Assembly (NCBI GenBank): GCA_963750395.1
Contig: CAVVQM010000012.1
Span: 62,001-126,000 of the forward strand
Origin: JADJPO01 sp963750395
GTDB taxonomy: Bacteria; Actinomycetota; Actinomycetes; Actinomycetales; Kineosporiaceae
Length of the DNA: 64,000 nucleotides
Direction of reading: 5' to 3'
This document shows positions 58,580 through 64,000 of the stretch, one piece after another. Position numbers and translations under genes: made by a program. Below the pieces are notes generated by a model that was not told the origin of the DNA, did no database searches, and saw nothing but the letters and a program-made list of their open reading frames with translations. Positions within the stretch are counted from its first letter, which is position 1, and every line of letters begins with the position of its first letter.

Positions 58580-59581
58580 ATGACAGCTTCGGATGCAGCG
58601 ATCACCGAGCAACAGGACCAGGGGGCCGACGGGCCCCGGACCGCCTGGGCGAACGGGGTGGCCACGACCACAGAGGACGGCGTGGTGCTCGAGGCCTGGT
58701 ATCCGTCACCCCGGCTCGGGCCGCCGCCGGCGGAGGACGGCCTGCTGTCCGTCCCGGCGGAACTCAGCTCGCTCGAGGTGCGCGATCCGGCCCGCCGGGT
58801 GAGGCGTCACGTGGTGCGCACGATCATCGATCTGGACGCCGCCCCGGCCGACGTGCCGGACGCCTACCTGCGCCTGCACCTGCTCTCGCATCGCCTGATC
58901 GCCCCCCACGGGCTGTCGGTCGAGGGCATCTTCGGGGTGCTGACCAACGTGGTCTGGACCAACCAGGGCCCATGTGCGGTCGACGATTTCGAGGCGACCC
59001 GGCTGCGCCTGGCGTCCAGCCCGAGCCACGAGGGGCTTGTCGAGGTCTTCGGGGTCGACAAGTTCCCGCGGATGACCGATTACGTCGTCCCCACGGGAGT
59101 TCGGATCGCGAACGCCGACCGGGTTCGTCTCGGCGCGCATCTGGCACCCGGCACCACGGTGATGCACGAGGGTTTCGTGAACTTCAACGCGGGCACCCTG
59201 GGCCATTCGATGGTCGAGGGCCGCATCTCCTCCGGAGTGGTGGTGGGCGACGGTTCGGACATCGGCGGAGGTGCCTCGATCATGGGCACGCTGTCCGGGG
59301 GCGGCACGCAGGTGATCTCTATCGGGCAGCGCTGCCTGCTCGGCGCCAACGCGGGCCTGGGGATCGGCCTGGGGGACGACTGCATCGTGGAGGCCGGCCT
59401 CTACGTGACCGCGGGGACCAAGCTCACGCTCCTTCCCCACGAGCGGGTCGTCAAGGCGGCCGAACTCTCCGGCACCTCGGGGCTGCTGTTCCGGCGGAAT
59501 TCCCTCACCGGAGGCGTGGAGGCCGTTCCACGCCAAGGAAAGACGTTCTCCCTGAACACCGCTCTGCACGCGAACGACTGA
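58580..59581 (+). CDS. dapD: Tetrahydrodipicolinate N-succinyltransferase
   Basis: A 333-residue left-handed beta-helix acyltransferase that succinylates tetrahydrodipicolinate in the DAP branch of lysine synthesis. The N-terminal alpha/beta part (GVATTTEDGVVLEAWYPSPRLG) is the actinobacterial form; the hexapeptide-repeat helix begins near TGVRIANADRVRLGAHLAPGTTVMHEGFVNFNAGTLG and continues through IGGGASIMGTLSGGG, GQRCLLGANAGLGIGLGDDCIVEAGLYVTAGTKL (short pieces) with repeated V-x-x-G patterns. It ends with the C-terminal FSLNTALHAND. It is divergent from dapE. Confidence 0.94.
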   Translation: MTASDAAITEQQDQGADGPRTAWANGVATTTEDGVVLEAWYPSPRLGPPPAEDGLLSVPAELSSLEVRDPARRVRRHVVRTIIDLDAAPADVPDAYLRLHLLSHRLIAPHGLSVEGIFGVLTNVVWTNQGPCAVDDFEATRLRLASSPSHEGLVEVFGVDKFPRMTDYVVPTGVRIANADRVRLGAHLAPGTTVMHEGFVNFNAGTLGHSMVEGRISSGVVVGDGSDIGGGASIMGTLSGGGTQVISIGQRCLLGANAGLGIGLGDDCIVEAGLYVTAGTKLTLLPHERVVKAAELSGTSGLLFRRNSLTGGVEAVPRQGKTFSLNTALHAND

Positions 59582-59600
59582 TGCCCGGCCCGGAAGCGGA

Positions 59601-60623
59601 ATGAACCCTGAGCACGGATCGACACCGACGATGAGACCGATGCCTCCTGCGCGCCCGGGGGTCGCCGGGGCGTCAGGGCCGTCACGACACAGGAGGGGAC
59701 GGCTGCTGCGCGCCGTGGGGGCCCTGGCGGCCACGGCCATCCTGATCGGGGGTGGCTGGGTCTGGTTGAGCGGGCGCGGTACCGGCCTGCCGGTGCTCGT
59801 GCCGGCCTGTCGATCGACCGCGCTCGGGAACACCACCTCGCTCAGTCCGGAGCAGGCGGGCAATGCGGCGATCATCGCGGCCGTCGCGGAGAAGCGCGGA
59901 CTGCCGGCGCGGGCGGCGACCATCGGCATCGCCACCGCGATCCAGGAGTCGAAACTGCGCAACATCGACTACGGCGACCGGGACTCGGTCGGACTCTTCC
60001 AGCAGCGCCCCTCTCAGGGATGGGGCACCCAGGACCAGATCATGGATCCGGTCTACGCGGCCAACGCCTTCTTCGACGTCCTGGTCAAGGTCGAGGGCTA
60101 TCAGAGCCTGCCGATCACGCAGGCCGCCCAGAAGGTCCAGCGCTCGGCGTTCCCCAGCGCCTACGCGGACCACGAACCCGAGGCACGGATCTTCGCCTCG
60201 GCCCTGACCGGGTACTCCGCGGCGGCGCTGACCTGTTCGCTGCGCCCGGAGAACGGTCTGGTCCTCGAGCAGCCGGACGCGAACGGCCAGACCGCGAGGA
60301 CTCGGGCCGTGATCACGGCCGCCGCCAACGAGACCGGGGTGCGTGGGGTGGCGGCGCCGGATTCGGTCCAAGCCGACCCGGGCGCGAGCGCGGACGGCGC
60401 CGTCGGCGCGGGGACCACCTCACGCTTCACGCTCACCGGCACCGAGCCGGAGCGGCACGCCTGGGCCCTGGCGCAGTGGGCGGTCGCCCGGGCCGACGGT
60501 CTGTCCATCGACTCGGTGGCCACCGCCGGTCAGCGCTGGACCCGTCAGCAGGGCGCCTGGGCCGTCGCCGAGGGCGCACCGGCGGTCGGCGTCGTGGAGA
60601 TCCAGGTCACGACCGGAGGCTGA
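59601..60623 (+). CDS. Membrane-anchored protein with transglycosylase-like fold
   Basis: A 340-residue protein starting MNPEHGSTPTMRPMPP. A basic N-terminus and one membrane segment (LLRAVGALAATAILIGGGWVWLSG, about 35-57) anchor it with the rest outside. A Glu-containing motif, TIGIATAIQESKLRNIDYGDRDSVGLFQQRPSQGWGT (short: AIQESKLRNIDYGDRDSVG), resembles lytic transglycosylase active sites (A-x-x-QES, then GLFQQ-x-PS-x-GWG), and a SALTGYSA region follows. The remaining part is not recognised. It is the next gene after dapD by 19 bp. An enzymatic role on peptidoglycan is inferred from the motif only; NCBI names related proteins hypothetical. Confidence 0.75.
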   Translation: MNPEHGSTPTMRPMPPARPGVAGASGPSRHRRGRLLRAVGALAATAILIGGGWVWLSGRGTGLPVLVPACRSTALGNTTSLSPEQAGNAAIIAAVAEKRGLPARAATIGIATAIQESKLRNIDYGDRDSVGLFQQRPSQGWGTQDQIMDPVYAANAFFDVLVKVEGYQSLPITQAAQKVQRSAFPSAYADHEPEARIFASALTGYSAAALTCSLRPENGLVLEQPDANGQTARTRAVITAAANETGVRGVAAPDSVQADPGASADGAVGAGTTSRFTLTGTEPERHAWALAQWAVARADGLSIDSVATAGQRWTRQQGAWAVAEGAPAVGVVEIQVTTGG

Positions 60624-60648
60624 CCGGTCGGCGCGCGGACACGGGATC

Positions 60649-61944
<1,296 letters not shown>

Positions 61945-62117
61945 GAAGCCTCCCTGGGCCGATGGTCCTGAGTTAGGACGCTATCGGGTGTGCTAGCCGG
62001 GGACCATCCACATCGTGGTGTCCATCGTCACGGCCCGGCTGCTCGCGAGCCTGGCCGACGGCGATGCCGCGCGCCCGGAGAACTCGGACGCCCTCGCCGA
62101 TGGCACAATCGCCTACC

Positions 62118-63878
62118 GTGACGAGCGACCGAACAGCGCCGGCGGCGGCCGCTGCCCGTACCGAGGCCGACTGGGTGAACCGGTTCGCGGACGACGTGAT
62201 CGCCGAGGCGGACAGGCGCTCCGACGGCGACCCGGACGCGACGATCGTCTGCGCCTCGGGGATCAGCCCGTCCGGACCGATCCACCTCGGCAACCTACGC
62301 GAGGTCATGACCCCGCACCTCGTGGCCGACGAGCTTCGTCGACGCGGGCGCGACGTGCGGCACCTGCTCTCCTGGGACGACTTCGACCGATTCCGCAAGG
62401 TCCCCTTCGGGGTGCCGGGTGTCGACGAATCCTGGAACCAACACGTCGGCCAGCCGCTCACCGCCGTCCCGGCTCCGCCCGGCAGCCCCTACGAGAACTG
62501 GGCCGAGCACTTCAAGGCCCCTCTGGTGCAGGCGATGTCAGCCCTGGGGATCGCCGTCGACCCGATCGGTCAGACAGAGCGCTACACCTCCGGCGCTTAT
62601 CGTGACCAGGTGCTGCTGGCGATGCGGGAGCGGCACCGGATCGACGCGGTGCTCGGTCGCTACCGGACCAGGAAGGCCTCCCCGAGGATCGGCACGGGCG
62701 CGGACGACGAGGCGGCACTGGCCGCGGCCGAGGGCTCGGGTGCGGCGGGTGAGGAGGACGGGACCGGCTCGGCCGGGTACTTCCCCTACCGTCCCTACTG
62801 CTCACGGTGCGGGCGGGATCTGACCACCGTCACGGGCTACGACGAGTCCAGCACCGAGTTGTCGTACTCGTGCTCGGCGTGCGGGTACACGCAGACGGTG
62901 CTGCTCTGCGAGCACACCAACGGCAAGCTGGTGTGGAAGGTCGACTGGCCGATGCGCTGGGCCACAGAGGGCGTGATGTTCGAGCCGTCCGGGGTCGATC
63001 ACTCCTCCCCGGGCTCGTCGTACATGGTCGGCACCCAGTTGGTCTCGGAGATCTTCGGCGGCACCGCCCCGATCGGCCCGATGTACGCCTTCGTCGGGAT
63101 CAGTGGCATGGCGAAGATGTCCAGCTCCAAGGGGGGTGTGCCGACGCCGATGGACGCCCTGGACATCATGGAGCCTCAACTGCTGCGCTGGCTCTACGCC
63201 CGGCGCAAACCCAACCAGTCGATCACCGTGGCCTTCGACGGTCAGGTCCAACGGCTGTATGACGAATGGGACTCGTTGAACCGCAAGGTGGGCGAGGGAA
63301 CGGCCGGCGACGCGGACGCCTCGGCACACTCACGCGCGGTCGGCACCTCCACCGCCGGGACACTGCCGACGACGCCACGTCCGGTGCCCTACCGGACCCT
63401 GGCCTCGATCGCCGACGTGACCGCCGGGGACGAGCGGCAGACGCTCCGGATCGTCCGCGAACTGGACGAGGCCGACCCTGTCACCTCGCTGGACCAGCTG
63501 CGTCCCCGGCTCGACTGCGCGCAGCGCTGGATGACCGGTTACGTGCCGGAGAGCGAGCGCACCCGGATACGGACCGAACCCGACCTCGAGCTGATCCATG
63601 GCCTCGACGAGGACGAACGCGCCTCGCTGGCCCTGCTGCTGGAGGGCCTGGAGACGCACTGGTCCCTCGACGGGCTGACCGCGCTGGTCTACGGGGTCCC
63701 CAAGCGGCGCCTGGGTCTACCGGCCGACGTCAGGCCGACACCCGAGCTCAAGGTCGCTCAGCGCGCGTTCTTCGCCCTGCTCTACCGGCTCCTGGTGGGC
63801 CGGGACACCGGCCCCCGTCTGCCGACCCTGCTGCTCGCGGTCGGCGCAGACCGGGTGCGGTCCCTGCTCGGAGGCTGA
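62118..63878 (+). CDS. lysS: Class I lysyl-tRNA synthetase
   Basis: A 586-residue synthetase of the archaeal-type class I family, which charges tRNA-Lys. The HIGH-like motif is SGPIHLGNLREV, the KMSKS-like motif AKMSSSKGG with the conserved spacing, and a zinc-ribbon insertion has CSRCGRDL and CSACGYTQ. FRKVPFGVPG and WPMRWATEGVMFEPSGVDHSSPGSS (short: WPMRWATEGVMFEPSG) are family marks. It is unlike the class II LysRS of most bacteria and is known from some actinobacteria. The GTG at 62118 gives VTSDRTAPAA; ATG 62100 is an alternative. It ends 3 bp from dapC. Confidence 0.92.
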   Translation: MTSDRTAPAAAAARTEADWVNRFADDVIAEADRRSDGDPDATIVCASGISPSGPIHLGNLREVMTPHLVADELRRRGRDVRHLLSWDDFDRFRKVPFGVPGVDESWNQHVGQPLTAVPAPPGSPYENWAEHFKAPLVQAMSALGIAVDPIGQTERYTSGAYRDQVLLAMRERHRIDAVLGRYRTRKASPRIGTGADDEAALAAAEGSGAAGEEDGTGSAGYFPYRPYCSRCGRDLTTVTGYDESSTELSYSCSACGYTQTVLLCEHTNGKLVWKVDWPMRWATEGVMFEPSGVDHSSPGSSYMVGTQLVSEIFGGTAPIGPMYAFVGISGMAKMSSSKGGVPTPMDALDIMEPQLLRWLYARRKPNQSITVAFDGQVQRLYDEWDSLNRKVGEGTAGDADASAHSRAVGTSTAGTLPTTPRPVPYRTLASIADVTAGDERQTLRIVRELDEADPVTSLDQLRPRLDCAQRWMTGYVPESERTRIRTEPDLELIHGLDEDERASLALLLEGLETHWSLDGLTALVYGVPKRRLGLPADVRPTPELKVAQRAFFALLYRLLVGRDTGPRLPTLLLAVGADRVRSLLGG

Positions 63879-63881
63879 GCT

Positions 63882-64000
63882 GTCAGGACAGGCGGGAGGC
63901 CAGCTGCGCCGCGGCCCCGTCCGTGATACTCAGCGCGACCCGAACGTGCCGTTCGCCGGCGGCACCGTAGAACTCCCCGGGGGCCACCAGCACCCCCCGA
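63882..64000 (-). CDS. dapC: Succinyldiaminopimelate aminotransferase, C-terminal end (cut by window edge)
   Basis: The minus strand reads ...SGVLVAPGEFYGAAGERHVRVALSITDGAAAQLASRLS and then stops (63882-63884). GVLVAPGEFYGAAGERHVRVAL is the C-terminal substrate-domain end of class I aminotransferases of the succinyl-DAP type; its position beyond lysS and close to dapD/dapE supports dapC. Only about 39 residues are in the window, so this name is provisional. Confidence 0.7.

Overview
The window is 64 kb of very GC-rich DNA, densely packed on both strands. It reads as an actinobacterial chromosome, broadly like the Frankiales/Geodermatophilales group. The evidence is the gene content: a DUF3107 - ferritin-like - DEAD-helicase - ParA block, a sigE-rseA-htrA-tatB operon, folP2, DUF3117, tag, a DivIVA-domain/LOG-family neighbourhood, tetrahydrodipicolinate succinylase (dapD) beside dapE and dapC, DUF6758, and a class I lysyl-tRNA synthetase. 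Many genes start with GTG and many carry a TAnnnT hexamer 6-7 nt before the start codon, as leaderless actinobacterial genes do. I see no tRNA, rRNA, CRISPR array, insertion sequence or prophage. The genus is not identifiable by eye.

Layout. 0-9.3 kb: TetR tail, DUF3107, ferritin-like protein, DEAD helicase, ParA, DUF2236 protein, PHP phosphatase, DUF6758, Nudix, a K+/H+ antiporter with a very short regulatory subunit, MaoC. 9.4-21.8 kb: secreted TAP-like hydrolase, a 1002-residue LuxR-type ATPase regulator facing two small genes across twin palindromes, hemY, Xaa-Pro aminopeptidase, BCCT betaine transporter, secreted GH15-like protein. 21.7-28.3 kb: corA behind a candidate structured RNA, YflT-type stress protein, a flippase, acyl-CoA dehydrogenase, and a DGPF-protein/ECF42-type sigma pair. 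28.3-34.5 kb: two-component system, secreted DUF2202 protein, membrane protein, two split-barrel PPOX proteins, folP2. 34.7-37.8 kb: a sulfur-assimilation unit made of a promoter, SAM-I riboswitch, short leader peptide, sulfite reductase, 46-residue zinc ribbon and APS reductase. 38-46 kb: an anchored glycan-binding-like protein, MgtE-like CBS protein, DUF1003, a GspE/PilB ATPase with zinc ribbons, Mrp, zinc alcohol dehydrogenase. 46.2-57.4 kb: sigma-E envelope-stress operon, O-methyltransferase, leucyl aminopeptidase, DUF3117, tag, SRPBCC, DivIVA-domain protein, LOG-family protein, diguanylate cyclase. 57.4-64 kb: dapE/dapD divergent pair, transglycosylase-like protein, gltA, class I lysS and the tail of dapC.

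Physiology. Three themes recur: cytoplasmic metal and ion handling (CorA, the MgtE-like protein, KhtTU-like antiporter, BCCT), stress signalling (sigma-E/RseA/HtrA, ECF42, the two-component system, YflT), and cysteine/methionine-responsive sulfate reduction. Lysine/diaminopimelate synthesis and a lysyl-tRNA synthetase sit together at the right end.

Data-quality caveat. About a dozen genes (TetR, ferritin-like, CorA, YflT, flippase, acyl-CoA dehydrogenase, DGPF, ECF42, MgtE-like, DUF1003, GspE, Mrp) are broken by single-base frameshifts, mostly +1, in tight clusters at about 0-1.4, 22.6-28.2 and 40-44.5 kb. Genes between the clusters are intact over many kilobases. The conserved protein resumes exactly in the next frame each time, so I read these as local sequencing or assembly errors, not decay. 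Coordinates for those genes span the whole reconstructed gene.
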